A DNA stretch of 64,000 bases from Bacillota bacterium (GTDB taxonomy: Bacteria > Bacillota > UBA4882 > UBA8346), in NCBI GenBank assembly GCA_023410535.1, contig JAEYPR010000020.1, positions 1 to 64,000 of the forward strand, in the 5' to 3' direction. A model generated the notes under the pieces. It searched no databases and had not been told where the DNA came from. It worked only from the letters and a program-made list of their open reading frames with translations. Both the position numbers and the translations under genes were made by a program. Positions 9,115-17,880 of the stretch are shown in pieces (the stretch's first letter is position 1; every line of letters starts with the position of its first letter).

Positions 9115-10512
9115 TTAACTTGCCGCTGCCAGCTTTGGCAGGGTAACTGTCACGCGTAAACCGTGCGGATCGATGTTCGTCAATTGGATCGTTCCATAAT
9201 GATAGGCCACAATCGATTTGGCAATGGCGAGTCCCAACCCCGAGCCGTTCATCTCCGGCGTGTTGCTGCCCCGATAGAACCGTTCCCATACCAGCGGCAA
9301 TTCCGTTGGAAGGATTCCCGGCCCGTTGTCGTCCACCGCTAAAATCACCTGCCCCGCCCGGACTTCCAGTCGGATACCGATCCGCCCTTGGGAAGGGGTA
9401 TACTTCAAAGCATTATCCAAAATGATCAACAGCAATTGTTTTAATTTATCCGGGTCTCCCAAAACATGCATATCGGGGGTCAGGTCGCAAGCGAAGCTTT
9501 GGTCGGCCGCCGTCAGGCGTTGCTCCAATCCGGAGAGGGTCTCCGTCACAATCCGGCTCAAATTGACTGGTTGCAATTGCAATGGAGTCTGTCCATCCAC
9601 CCGCGCCAATAGCAAAAGTTCGTTAACCAAACCCGCCATCCGGTTCACTTCGCAACCGATCTCGTGCAACACTTGGACTCTTTCCTGCTCCGGAAGCCTC
9701 CGGGCCCGTTCTAAAAACTCCAGATTCGCCTTGATCGAAGTTAACGGGGTTCGGAGTTCGTGAGAGGCATCCGCCAAAAACTTCTTCTGGCTTGCGTACG
9801 AGACCTCAAGCGCGCTCAACATCCGATTCAACGCTAAACTCAACTCGCCGAACTCATCATGATTATCGCCAAAACTTTCGATCCGGCGGCCCAATTCTCC
9901 CGATGCCGCAATCTGCAACGACGCCCGGGTCATTATGTTCACCGGACGCAATGTCCGCCCGACAAAGATCCAGGATACATAGGAGCAAATGGCGACCGCC
10001 AACAACCAAATCACACCCATTAACAACGTTAATCCCGACAAAGTATTGCGAATATGCGTCAGCGACCGTCCGACCGCCAGATAAGCCGGATCACTCTGCG
10101 TATGTTGCAACCGGATGATAAAAATACGAAATGACTGATTCCCGCCAAAAGCGACGGTTTTCTCCAACGGTTTCGCGCCACGGTAACCCCGGGACAACTT
10201 CACCAACCGTTGGAGCTTAGCGACGACCTCCGCGTCTAACACGATCTTCCCGACGGGTTGAACTTTTTCATTCAACAATAACGAAAAGGACTCGGGCAAC
10301 ATTGCCTGATTGCCCCGGTGCGCTTGGTTCAAAGCATCTTGCCGGTCAAAACGGCCAAACTGTTCCTCAGCCCAGGATAATAAGGACTCGTTGACTTCCT
10401 GATTCAAATGATAACGTAACGATAAATAAAGTCCTCCGGTGAAAACCAGCAATAAAACCGCTAAAATCAATGCCTGCCAGGTTACTAAACGGTTCCGGAC
10501 GGGTGATGCCAT
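9115..10512 (-). CDS. OmpR-partner sensor histidine kinase (CusS/CopS-like position)
   Basis: 465 residues: TM1 about 11-32, a periplasmic domain of about 125 residues, TM2 about 161-184, HAMP 185-238, HisKA with DASHELRTPLTS (phospho-His 251), then an HATPase domain with DNALKYTP, DDNGPGI and GSGLGLAIA. It starts 3 bp after the regulator gene, whose last codons carry its AAAGGAG site, so the two are one operon. The periplasmic part shows no obvious metal motif, so the signal cannot be read from sequence. Position between regulator and efflux promoter suggests metal or envelope sensing. Confidence 0.9.
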   Translation of the reverse strand: MASPVRNRLVTWQALILAVLLLVFTGGLYLSLRYHLNQEVNESLLSWAEEQFGRFDRQDALNQAHRGNQAMLPESFSLLLNEKVQPVGKIVLDAEVVAKLQRLVKLSRGYRGAKPLEKTVAFGGNQSFRIFIIRLQHTQSDPAYLAVGRSLTHIRNTLSGLTLLMGVIWLLAVAICSYVSWIFVGRTLRPVNIMTRASLQIAASGELGRRIESFGDNHDEFGELSLALNRMLSALEVSYASQKKFLADASHELRTPLTSIKANLEFLERARRLPEQERVQVLHEIGCEVNRMAGLVNELLLLARVDGQTPLQLQPVNLSRIVTETLSGLEQRLTAADQSFACDLTPDMHVLGDPDKLKQLLLIILDNALKYTPSQGRIGIRLEVRAGQVILAVDDNGPGILPTELPLVWERFYRGSNTPEMNGSGLGLAIAKSIVAYHYGTIQLTNIDPHGLRVTVTLPKLAAAS

Positions 10513-10515
10513 CGC

Positions 10516-11190
10516 CTACTCCTTTAAAATATAACCGGAACCGCGCAGCGTATGAATCAAACGTGCTTCTCCCGTCTGCTCGATCTTGTTCCGGAGATAC
10601 CGAATGTACACCTCGACAATATTGGATTCCCCGCCAAAATCATAGCCCCACACGGTCGCTAAGATCATTTCCTTGGTGAGCAGGCGGCGTGGATTGGTGA
10701 TCAGATAATGTAATAGTTGATACTCCGTGGTCGAAAGCTCAATCGAACGTTCGCCCCGGGAAGCCGTATGGGTTCCAAGGTCTAACGTTAAATCGGCGAA
10801 CTGCAACCTCGTCAGTTCTTGCCGCACGCCGTTACGTCGCAACAACGCTTGGACCCGGGCCAATAGCTCCTCGTAGGCAAATGGTTTGATCAAGTAATCA
10901 TCGCCTCCGCTATTCAAACCCGTTACCCGATCGCTAATGTCGTCCCGGGCCGATAAAAAAAGAACCGGCGTAGCGGCTTTGCTTTTCATCCTTTTACAAA
11001 CATCGATTCCGGACAACCCGGGCATGGTGACATCCAAAATAACCAATCCCGGTTGAACTTGGTCGAACGTTTCAAGCGCAGTAACGCCGTCATTGGCAAT
11101 GAACGTGGCAAACCCTTCATAGGTCAACACCCGTTTGAGCGAAGCGGCAATCATTGGATCATCATCGACAATCAGGATTGTGGTCTCCAT
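10516..11190 (-). CDS. OmpR/PhoB-family response regulator
   Basis: 224 residues: receiver domain with acidic D10/D11, phospho-acceptor D53 (VILDVTMPG), S80 and K102, then a winged-helix DNA-binding domain ending LIHTLRGSGYILKE. These regulators bind 10-11-bp direct repeats. The gene's own promoter carries such repeats, as do three other promoters in the window. The ribosome site AGGAGGAAG precedes the ATG. Confidence 0.93.
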   Translation of the reverse strand: METTILIVDDDPMIAASLKRVLTYEGFATFIANDGVTALETFDQVQPGLVILDVTMPGLSGIDVCKRMKSKAATPVLFLSARDDISDRVTGLNSGGDDYLIKPFAYEELLARVQALLRRNGVRQELTRLQFADLTLDLGTHTASRGERSIELSTTEYQLLHYLITNPRRLLTKEMILATVWGYDFGGESNIVEVYIRYLRNKIEQTGEARLIHTLRGSGYILKE

Positions 11191-11219
11191 TCTTCCTCCT
11201 GTTTAGTTTGGATAAAAAC

Positions 11220-11251
11220 TTTATAGCAAATTTCCTTGAAGTTTTTATGAA
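11220..11251 (-). promoter_or_regulatory. autoregulatory promoter of the two-component operon
   Basis: Minus strand: TTCATAAAAAC (11241-11251), TTCAAGGAAAT (11230-11240), TTGC, then TATAAA (11220-11225). TTCATAAAAAC is identical to the proximal repeat of the HMA fusion gene promoter. Confidence 0.7.
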
Positions 11252-11281
11252 GATCCGTCTTGGAAAAAACGCCCAAAAGAC

Positions 11282-11316
11282 AAAAAGGTTAGGTGATTTT
11301 CATTCCCTAACCTTTT
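11282..11316 (-). terminator. terminator after the SGNH hydrolase gene
   Basis: An 11-bp arm AAAAGGTTAGG pairs with CCTAACCTTTT across a 12-nt loop. On the minus strand it runs into TTTTTGTCTTTTGG. Confidence 0.7.
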
Positions 11317-11367
11317 CAAAGCGTAAAAGCTGATCATTAATGTTCAACCAAATCTCCGGGGTGATAA

Positions 11368-11994
11368 TTAAAGAATCGCTTGAATCACATCAAAAACCCA
11401 CTGACCGTATTGTTTGGTCCCCGCTTGACTCAGATGAACCCCGTCATCGTATAAAAACGTTTCCAAATCGACATGGTTTTCCGCCATGTGTCGCGGCAGG
11501 TCGACAAACAAATCCCCATTATCCTCGGCAACTTGCCGGATGATGGCGTTGTAAGGATCCAGGTTGGCTTGATATGAACGGCCGTTCCCCTGATTAATGT
11601 ACTTTTCGATTCGAGGCTGCAACCGGTGATTGATAATGAACACACAACGGCTGCCGTTGGCGGTCGCAATCCGCCGAAACTCCCGGATATTCTTTTCGAA
11701 CTCTTGCGGGACAGCCCGCGGTACCCGCGCCCACCCCCGGTGATTGCTGTCGTTGATGCCGAATTCAATGATTAGGACTCCCGGTAAATCGGGAATAACC
11801 TCGCTTTCAAACCGGTCAAACCCTTGGGCGGAGGTGTTTCCGGACCGCCCTTTGTTGATCACCTCAAACCGGCCCGGTTGCCATCGATCCAATGCCTCCT
11901 GAAGAATGTCCGGCCAAGCGCCGCCTTCGTTGCCTTGGGTAATCGAATCGCCAAAGCAGATGATCCGTTCCTTATTCAGTTGTTTCATTTCCAA
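11368..11994 (-). CDS. SGNH/GDSL-family hydrolase
   Basis: 208 residues of an SGNH esterase fold: block I IICFGDSITQG with nucleophile Ser17, block III GINDSN, and block V DDGVHLSQAG with D184 and H187. There is no signal peptide, so it is probably cytoplasmic. The substrate (acyl ester, phospholipid or polysaccharide acetyl group) cannot be told. The first codon is TTG with GTGAG 8 nt upstream; an ATG two codons later is the alternative. It stands alone between two terminators. Confidence 0.85.
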   Translation of the reverse strand: MEMKQLNKERIICFGDSITQGNEGGAWPDILQEALDRWQPGRFEVINKGRSGNTSAQGFDRFESEVIPDLPGVLIIEFGINDSNHRGWARVPRAVPQEFEKNIREFRRIATANGSRCVFIINHRLQPRIEKYINQGNGRSYQANLDPYNAIIRQVAEDNGDLFVDLPRHMAENHVDLETFLYDDGVHLSQAGTKQYGQWVFDVIQAIL

Positions 11995-12061
11995 GATGAT
12001 CGCTCACTTTCATTCGAGGAGTTGGTCATTTCACAATTCTCACATTGGTTCGGCAATCAAT

Positions 12062-12103
12062 GAAAAAACCCTTCCTGGCCGTGCCGGCCAGGAAGGGTTT
12101 TTC
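12062..12103 (-). terminator. strong terminator after the YCF48-like gene
   Basis: A perfect 17-bp stem (AAAAACCCTTCCTGGCC and its complement) has a 5-nt loop; the A/T ends of the stem supply the T-tract, so it could work both ways. Confidence 0.88.
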
Positions 12104-12116
12104 GCGTCAAATCCGG

Positions 12117-12992
12117 TTAATTCCTGCGGTAAACCTCAATGACACCCATACTATCGGTGATGGTTACATATTGGCCGTCCCGGGTCAGAAAGATGGTCCC
12201 GATCTTTCCGGGTACCACTTGCCGGTTCCAAGTCTTGCCCCCGTCGCTGGTGGTCAGTTGCAACCATTGATTGACCGGTTTCAATTGACGGACGATGACG
12301 ACCCCATGAGCGGCATCGAAAAACCGCATGGCCGCCGTAGTAGTATTCGTCGGCTTCAGATAATAATCAGCGGCATTCAGTCCTAAGGAAGTCTTCCACC
12401 AGGTCTTCCCGGCATCATTGGTAGAAAAGAGCATTCCGTTTTGGTCCATCAAACAACCGTCTTGAGCGGTCCTCAAGTCTACGGCTTTGATCTCGTTTAC
12501 TTCGGCCGGGAGCGCGACAACCTGCCAATGCTGACCTTGATCGTTGGTAAATCCCAGTTTAATACTGTTGGCAACCCAACCGGTCTTTTCATCGATAAAA
12601 CTCATATACCGGCAATGGGAGGGGACAAAACCGCCAAAATCCTGCGCGCCGTACCAGTTGGAGCCGCCATCGGTTGTGTACCGGATATTCGCGCCATTCC
12701 CGCTGCTCCAAGCTACTTTGTCATTGACAATCTCCAAACCGTAACGGCATTGCGATTGATTATTCCCTTCCGGCCAAGTTTTCCCGGCATCATTGGTATA
12801 ATGGCTCTCACCGGCATATCCGACAGTGAGTCCAAACCGGTCGTTCTGAAATCCGGTCATCGTAACCGGATGGTCCACCGAGAATTGCAAAACCAAATTC
12901 CATCGCTCAGCGGCACTGGCCGAACTGATCAACATGAACAGCAAAACCGTAAAACCCAATCCTTTAAACCAAAACTTTTGTAAAAATCCCAT
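12117..12992 (-). CDS. secreted YCF48/BNR-type beta-propeller protein
   Basis: 291 residues from the ATG behind GGAGGAG; upstream in-frame codons lack a ribosome site. A signal peptide (GFTVLLFMLISSASAAE) precedes at least five Asp-box motifs (YTNDAGKTW, YTTDGGSNW, FTNDQGQHW, STNDAGKTW, TTSDGGKTW), the signature of sialidase-like or Ycf48 propellers. The catalytic residues of sialidases are not evident, so a binding or assembly role is more likely. It is a single-gene unit; a TTCAAGGATCT element 4 nt before its TACAAT box hints at the TTMA regulon. Confidence 0.8.
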   Translation of the reverse strand: MGFLQKFWFKGLGFTVLLFMLISSASAAERWNLVLQFSVDHPVTMTGFQNDRFGLTVGYAGESHYTNDAGKTWPEGNNQSQCRYGLEIVNDKVAWSSGNGANIRYTTDGGSNWYGAQDFGGFVPSHCRYMSFIDEKTGWVANSIKLGFTNDQGQHWQVVALPAEVNEIKAVDLRTAQDGCLMDQNGMLFSTNDAGKTWWKTSLGLNAADYYLKPTNTTTAAMRFFDAAHGVVIVRQLKPVNQWLQLTTSDGGKTWNRQVVPGKIGTIFLTRDGQYVTITDSMGVIEVYRRN

Positions 12993-13036
12993 TCCGACTC
13001 CTCCATCTGATATTTTCGGTAGCGTTTCTAGGTCTA

Positions 13037-13068
13037 ATTGTAGTGGAGATCCTTGAAAGCGACTATGG
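13037..13068 (-). promoter_or_regulatory. promoter of YCF48-like gene, possible weak TTMA site
   Basis: Minus strand: TTCAAGGATCT (13047-13057), 4 nt, then TACAAT (13037-13042). The 11-mer matches TTCAAGGAAAT of the regulator promoter at 9 of 11 bases, but the next upstream unit is a poor match. This is a weaker member of the set. Confidence 0.4.
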
Positions 13069-13145
13069 CTGGAAAACAAGAATGCTCTGCAGATTTACAA
13101 ATTGTTGAATGAATAATGAAACAAGTTTTTAACCTGTAATATGAG

Positions 13146-13174
13146 TTGGTCATAAAACCAAATCGTGCTACAAT
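13146..13174 (+). promoter_or_regulatory. promoter of the XRE-cupin gene
   Basis: TTGGTC, 17 nt and TACAAT preceded by TG (extended -10). The ATG follows at 13212 with GGAGGAG. Confidence 0.65.
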
Positions 13175-13211
13175 AGATGAAATAGACAACGTTACATGGA
13201 GGAGTATCAAT

Positions 13212-13772
13212 ATGTCCGAAAGCACTCGACAAATTGCCGAACGGATCCGGGAGGTACGCGAGATCGCGGAGCTAACTCCGGAAGCTGTCGCCAAGTCGCT
13301 TGGAATCCCCTATGATACATACGTTCAATATGAGACGGCTGGCAGCAATATCCCGGTGAGTGTCCTTTATGAAATGGCCCGCATCTTCCAGGTTGACCTG
13401 ACCGAACTGTTAACCGGCAAACCGCCCCGGCTTCATAACTATTGCCTGATTCGCGCCGGCGAAGGAGTCGCGGTGGAACGTTATCAAGGATACCGTTTTG
13501 AAAGTCTCGCTTACAACTTTGTCAATAAAAAAGTAGAGCCGCTCTTGGTCGCCGTCGAACCTGAAGAGAATAAACAAATGAGTTTGGTGACCCATTCCGG
13601 TCAGGAATTCAACTTTGTCCTGGAAGGCCGGATCAAAGTGTTGTTAGCCGGGACGGAAATTGAGATGGCCGCCGGTGATTCGCTCTATTTCGATCCGACC
13701 CTCCCCCACGGCCAAATCGCGCTGGATAATCAACCCGCCAAGTTCTTAACAGTCATATTACATGAACAATAA
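13212..13772 (+). CDS. XRE-family regulator with C-terminal cupin
   Basis: 186 residues from the ATG after GGAGGAG; the longer frame begins inside the promoter. Residues about 5-65 are a helix-turn-helix (IAELTPEAVAKSLGIPYDTYVQYE). Residues about 110-186 are a cupin (GQEFNFVLEGRIKVLLAG, DSLYFDPTLPHG) likely to bind a small effector. This arrangement, directly upstream of an acyl-CoA synthetase, recurs in anaerobic Firmicutes and Bacteroidetes, so it probably regulates the next gene 47 bp downstream in response to an acyl or organic acid signal. Confidence 0.88.
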   Translation: MSESTRQIAERIREVREIAELTPEAVAKSLGIPYDTYVQYETAGSNIPVSVLYEMARIFQVDLTELLTGKPPRLHNYCLIRAGEGVAVERYQGYRFESLAYNFVNKKVEPLLVAVEPEENKQMSLVTHSGQEFNFVLEGRIKVLLAGTEIEMAAGDSLYFDPTLPHGQIALDNQPAKFLTVILHEQ

Positions 13773-13819
13773 TTGATTTGTATCAATGCCGCAGAATCGG
13801 ATAAAGGAGCCGAAAACCA

Positions 13820-15490
13820 ATGTTATCTAAATTTCTGCCCCGGGAACATTTTGATTCCTATGAGGATTTTAAGACCAACTATCAAGTAAAGGTCCCTGCG
13901 AATTTTAATTTCGCCTACGATGTGGTTGACGCCTGGGCCGAATGCAATCCGGCCAAACAAGCACTGGTTTGGTGTAATGATCGCGACGAAGAAATATTCT
14001 TCTCCTTTCAAGATCTGAAACGGCTTAGTGACCAAGCCGCGAATTTTTTCCGTTCACTCGGGATCGGCAAAGGCGATGTGGTCATGATGATCCTGAAACG
14101 CCGTTGGGAATACTGGATTTGCACCTTGGCTTTGGAAAAAGTAGGCGCCATCTCCATTCCGGCGACCGCCCAACTGACCAAAAAAGATATTGTCTATCGT
14201 AACAATGCCGCCTCAGTCAAAATGGTTATCTCCGTCGCCGACCCGGAAGTGCTGGACAACATCGAAGCCGCGTTGCCCGAATGTCCGACAGTCATGCAAA
14301 AAGCCGTCGTCCATGGTAAACGCGCCGGATGGATTGACTTCAACCATGAACTCGAACAAGCTTCAATGATCTGGTCCCGGCCACTCGGCAGTGAACTAAC
14401 GGGGGGAAGCGACCCGATGTTGATGTACTTCACTTCCGGCACCACCGGCATGCCCAAGATTGTGCTCCATGATTTCAACTATCCGATTGGCCATATTGTG
14501 ACGGCCCATTATTGGCAACGCCTTGATGAAGACGGGCTTCATTTGACCGTCTCCGAATCCGGTTGGGCGAAATGCGCTTGGGGAAAAATTTATGGACAAT
14601 GGATCTGCGGGGTAAGTCTGTTCGTCTATGATATGGACAAGTTCATTCCCGATTTACTGATGCAAAAGATCGCCAAATATCGGATTAGCTCGTTTTGCGC
14701 CCCACCGACAATTTATCGGTTTTTTATTAAGGAAGACCTGTCCAAATACGATTTTTCCAGCGTCAAAGTGGCCTGTACCGCCGGAGAGCCCCTCAATCCT
14801 GAAGTCTACCATCAGTTCAAAAAAGCGACCGGCCTCGATATTATCGAAGGGTTCGGTCAGACCGAAACCACCGTTTTATGCGCCAATTTCGAATGGATCA
14901 AGCCCAAACCGGGCTCCATGGGCAAGCCGTCTCCCCTTTACGATCTGGATATTATCGATGAAAACGGCCGTTCTTGTCCGGCCGGCGTCGAAGGCAATAT
15001 TGTCATCAAAAACGCCAACCAAAACTTACCGGGCCTCTTCGATAACTATTACCGGGATGAAGTCGCCACCCGCCGGGTCTGGAACAACGGCGTTTATAAT
15101 ACCGGCGATGTGGCGTGGCGTGACGAAGACGGTTACTTCTGGTTTGTTGGCCGTTCCGACGATGTGATTAAATGTTCCGGCTACCGCATTGGGCCCTTTG
15201 AAGTGGAAAGCGCTTTGTTGGAACACCCTTCGGTATTGGAATGCGCGGTAACCGCCGCGCCCGACTCCATTCGCGGCCAAGTGGTGAAGGCAACCGTCGT
15301 CTTGGCCAAAGGCTGGGATTCGAGCGAACAACTGACCAAGGATTTGCAAAATCATGTCAAACATGTCACTGCGCCATATAAATACCCGCGAATTGTGGAA
15401 TATGTAAATGAACTGCCCAAAACGATCAGTGGGAAGATCCGACGTGTTGCAATCCGCCAAAATGATCATCAAAATAGGGACGAACGTTGA
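13820..15490 (+). CDS. acyl-CoA synthetase (ANL superfamily)
   Basis: 556 residues. It activates a carboxylic acid to acyl-AMP and then acyl-CoA. The P-loop motif YFTSGTTGMPKIVLHD lies at about 200-216, GFGQTETT at about 343, the hinge GRSDDVIKCSGYRIG at about 445-458, and the C-terminal lysine motif KTISGKIRR near 535-545. Length and motifs match medium-chain or acetyl-type AMP-forming ligases; the exact acid is unknown. It is the likely target of the XRE-cupin regulator upstream. AAAGGAG sets the start. Confidence 0.9.
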   Translation: MLSKFLPREHFDSYEDFKTNYQVKVPANFNFAYDVVDAWAECNPAKQALVWCNDRDEEIFFSFQDLKRLSDQAANFFRSLGIGKGDVVMMILKRRWEYWICTLALEKVGAISIPATAQLTKKDIVYRNNAASVKMVISVADPEVLDNIEAALPECPTVMQKAVVHGKRAGWIDFNHELEQASMIWSRPLGSELTGGSDPMLMYFTSGTTGMPKIVLHDFNYPIGHIVTAHYWQRLDEDGLHLTVSESGWAKCAWGKIYGQWICGVSLFVYDMDKFIPDLLMQKIAKYRISSFCAPPTIYRFFIKEDLSKYDFSSVKVACTAGEPLNPEVYHQFKKATGLDIIEGFGQTETTVLCANFEWIKPKPGSMGKPSPLYDLDIIDENGRSCPAGVEGNIVIKNANQNLPGLFDNYYRDEVATRRVWNNGVYNTGDVAWRDEDGYFWFVGRSDDVIKCSGYRIGPFEVESALLEHPSVLECAVTAAPDSIRGQVVKATVVLAKGWDSSEQLTKDLQNHVKHVTAPYKYPRIVEYVNELPKTISGKIRRVAIRQNDHQNRDER

Positions 15491-15506
15491 TTGTTGGATT
15501 TCACTC

Positions 15507-15535
15507 TTGACATTTTGCAACTGTCATGATTAAAT
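15507..15535 (+). promoter_or_regulatory. promoter for the attenuated MutS2-like gene
   Basis: A perfect TTGACA (15507-15512), 17 nt and TTAAAT (15530-15535). It lies 17 bp past the acyl-CoA synthetase stop, so the leader and the MutS2-like gene are transcribed on their own. Confidence 0.7.
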
Positions 15536-15567
15536 TAAATTGATTTTTTCGAAACGAGGTGGAGTTG

Positions 15568-15639
15568 ATGTCGGCCATGATTTTAAGCGTGATTTCTATG
15601 CCTTCTATTGCTCTGCCATGTGTCCAATTCTCGTTGTAA
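15568..15639 (+). CDS. 23-residue leader peptide of the attenuator
   Basis: GAGGTGGAG sits just upstream of ATG at 15568; 23 codons end with TAA at 15637-15639. The peptide begins MSAMILSVISMP and ends ALPCVQFSL, and is hydrophobic with several Met, Ser and Ile. Its codons for A-L-P-C contain the antiterminator arm CTCTGCCATG (15611-15620), so ribosome position decides the fold downstream. It is much too short for an enzyme, and a regulatory leader is the natural reading. Confidence 0.7.
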   Translation: MSAMILSVISMPSIALPCVQFSL

Positions 15640-15664
15640 GCAATTTAAAGTTTACGTTGATTAC

Positions 15665-15693
15665 GCCGTGGCAGAGTTTGCCGCGGCTTTTTT
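15665..15693 (+). terminator. attenuator terminator 1
   Basis: GCCGTGGCA pairs with TGCCGCGGC (9 bp, one G-U) across loop GAGTT, followed by six T. Confidence 0.85.
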
Positions 15694-15748
15694 ATTGCCT
15701 CAGATCAAGCTGACTCGCTCTTGATCCGGGTCTGTTTGGAGATACCTT

Positions 15749-15776
15749 AAGCCGCGTATTTTGCGCGGCTTTTTTT
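15749..15776 (+). terminator. attenuator terminator 2
   Basis: AGCCGCG pairs with CGCGGCT across a 7-nt loop, followed by six to seven T. It ends 40 bp before the MutS2-like start codon. Confidence 0.85.
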
Positions 15777-15816
15777 ATTTTAACCGCTTAAATCAATCAA
15801 AGAAAGGTGAATCCGA

Positions 15817-17796
15817 TTGAATCAGAATACGTTTAATTTATTAGATTTTCAAGCAATCCGCGATCAACTCGCCACTTACGCCGTAAGCGAACTTGGCCGA
15901 AAAATGATCGCCGAGTTAATGCCCAAAACACAACGTTCGGCGGTTGCGCTGACGCTTCGGGAGACCAGCGAAGCCAAGAACATTCTGAATGCCTCCGGCG
16001 CCCCGCCACTCTATGGTCTGGCGGATTTCAACGAAACATTTCAAAAAGTCAGTCGCGGGGCGGTGCTTGATCCCCTAACGTTGCAAGCGATTGGCGATTT
16101 TTTGCGCGGTTGCCGCAAAACCCGGGAGTATATGGAGAAACGGCTTGACCTTGCCCCGTTGGTTGCCGGATATAGTCTGGCAATCACTCCCCTGCCGCAG
16201 TTGGAGGAGGAGCTATCCCGGTGTATCGTAGACGGCACCGTCAGCAATGACGCCAGTCCCGAGCTACGCCGGCTCCGGAAAGAGCTTGGGCGCATCAAAG
16301 AGAAAATCCAAAGTAAACTCCAACACTATATCATGTCGCCCGAGTCCCGGGAATGGCTGCAAGAAACCGTTGTCACCCAGAAAGAAGGCCATCCGGTTTT
16401 GATGATCAAAGCGAGCTTCAAGCAGAAAATCCCCGGTATTGTTTTTGGCAGTTCCGGAAGCGGCAGCACCTTATTCATTCAACCGTTGACAGTGCGTCAG
16501 TTAAGCGACGAACTCAAACAATTGGAAGGCGCCGAACAGGAAGAGGTCTATCAAATCATCGCGACGTTGAGCGGCATGATCGGGGAGCAGATCCCTGCGC
16601 TCAATCAGAATCTGGAGATCATGGCCCAATATGACCTGGCATTCGCCAAGGCCCGTTTTAGTCGCGCCATTCAAGGCGTGGAACCGGCGTTGAATGATGA
16701 TGGCCGGATCAACCTTCGCGAAGCTCGTCATCCCTTACTAGCGGGCACGCCGGTCCCGTTAAACTCTGCGATCGGTCACGATTATCGCAGTCTGGTCATT
16801 ACCGGGCCCAATACCGGCGGAAAAACCATCGCCTTAAAGACCATTGGGCTGCTCACCGTGTTAGCCCAAGCGGGCTTGCATATTCCAGCCGCCGCCGGTA
16901 GTGAGATCGCAATTTTCGAGCAAATTCTGGCCGATATTGGTGATGGTCAGAGCATCACCCAATCATTAAGCACTTTCTCGGCGCACATCTCCAACATTAT
17001 TGCAATTTTGGCGCAATGTTCGGGGAAAACATTGGTTCTGCTCGATGAGATCGGTACGGGCACCGATCCGATCGAAGGCGCAGCCTTAGCCACCGCCATC
17101 CTGGAATATATTCATGAACAAGGTGCTATCACCGTCGCCACAACGCACTACCCCGAGATCAAATCCTATGCGTTGACCCAACCCGGTTTTAAAAACGGCG
17201 CGATGGCGTTTGACCGTGACAAGCTCAAACCGCTTTACCATTTGATCATCGGCCAACCTGGGGCTAGTCAGGCCTTGTGGATCGCCGCCCGGCTCGGTAT
17301 GCCGGAGACGATATTGCATAACGCCCAAGAGCGTCTGGGCGAGGAAAGTTCGCTCGTTAACTCAACCAAACAATTTGACGCAACGCGGCCCTCCACCCCA
17401 GCCGATCCGCTGCCAACAGCGGAGCAACGCGCCACGGCACCGGACAGTCCGTTGCCGACCGAACCTCCAACTCCAGAGCCGCCGGTAAAGACGCAAACTG
17501 CAACGGTCAATCCCATCAAAGTCGGCGACCGGGTGAATATCCCTTTCTTAAATGAACAAGGCGTTGTTTGCTCCAACCCCGACGCCAAAGGACGCATCCG
17601 GGTTCGAATTCAGGAGAAAACAATGGAGCTGTCGCTAAAACGGGTGAAATTATTGATCCCGGCCGAGCAATTGTATCCGGAAAATTATGACCTCAATATC
17701 GTCTTGCTCTCCAAAGAAGAACGGCGCCAAAAACATCAAATGGAGCGTAAACATTTGCCCGGAGTCTCCCGGATTATCGCACAGGATGAACAATGA
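15817..17796 (+). CDS. MutS2-family ATPase lacking the Smr nuclease domain
   Basis: 659 residues from a TTG with GAAAGGTG upstream; usual MutS2 has about 780. Residues 1-300 form the core/lever region with a long coiled coil and the QPLTVRQLSDEL segment. The MutS-type ATPase shows Walker A TGPNTGGKT (about 327-335) and Walker B LVLLDEIGTGTDP (about 407-419). A Pro/Thr-rich linker and a KOW-like barrel (KVGDRVNIPFLNEQGVV) follow, then a basic tail. The C-terminal Smr domain is absent. Bacillus MutS2 is reported to act on collided ribosomes, so a ribosome-linked role, rather than mismatch repair, is plausible here; a leader-peptide attenuator upstream fits. It may be a paralogue of a full-length MutS2 elsewhere. 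Confidence 0.88.
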   Translation: MNQNTFNLLDFQAIRDQLATYAVSELGRKMIAELMPKTQRSAVALTLRETSEAKNILNASGAPPLYGLADFNETFQKVSRGAVLDPLTLQAIGDFLRGCRKTREYMEKRLDLAPLVAGYSLAITPLPQLEEELSRCIVDGTVSNDASPELRRLRKELGRIKEKIQSKLQHYIMSPESREWLQETVVTQKEGHPVLMIKASFKQKIPGIVFGSSGSGSTLFIQPLTVRQLSDELKQLEGAEQEEVYQIIATLSGMIGEQIPALNQNLEIMAQYDLAFAKARFSRAIQGVEPALNDDGRINLREARHPLLAGTPVPLNSAIGHDYRSLVITGPNTGGKTIALKTIGLLTVLAQAGLHIPAAAGSEIAIFEQILADIGDGQSITQSLSTFSAHISNIIAILAQCSGKTLVLLDEIGTGTDPIEGAALATAILEYIHEQGAITVATTHYPEIKSYALTQPGFKNGAMAFDRDKLKPLYHLIIGQPGASQALWIAARLGMPETILHNAQERLGEESSLVNSTKQFDATRPSTPADPLPTAEQRATAPDSPLPTEPPTPEPPVKTQTATVNPIKVGDRVNIPFLNEQGVVCSNPDAKGRIRVRIQEKTMELSLKRVKLLIPAEQLYPENYDLNIVLLSKEERRQKHQMERKHLPGVSRIIAQDEQ

Positions 17797-17821
17797 ATTA
17801 ACCGAGGATATCTTTAGAAAC

Positions 17822-17856
17822 AAAAAGGAACCCTGGTTCCGGCCAGGGATCCTTCT
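17822..17856. terminator. terminator between convergent genes
   Basis: AAGGAACCCTGG and CCAGGGATCCTT form a near-perfect stem. The better T-run (CCTTTTTGTTT) is on the minus strand, serving the kinase gene. Confidence 0.7.
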
Positions 17857-17880
17857 TGTTTCAATATTGATTTTATCGTA

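Larger units (their letters stand above)
15611..15776 (+). promoter_or_regulatory. two-stage transcription attenuator
   Basis: CTCTGCCATG (15611-15620) can pair over 10 bp (one G-U) with CGTGGCAGAG (15667-15676), which removes the 5' arm of terminator 1. The freed 3' arm of terminator 1, CGCGGCTT (15682-15689), is exactly complementary to AAGCCGCG (15749-15756), the 5' arm of terminator 2. GATCAAG (15703-15709) and CTTGATC (15720-15726) form a small hairpin between them. One switch therefore opens or closes both terminators. The pairings are read directly; the mechanism is inferred. Confidence 0.7.
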
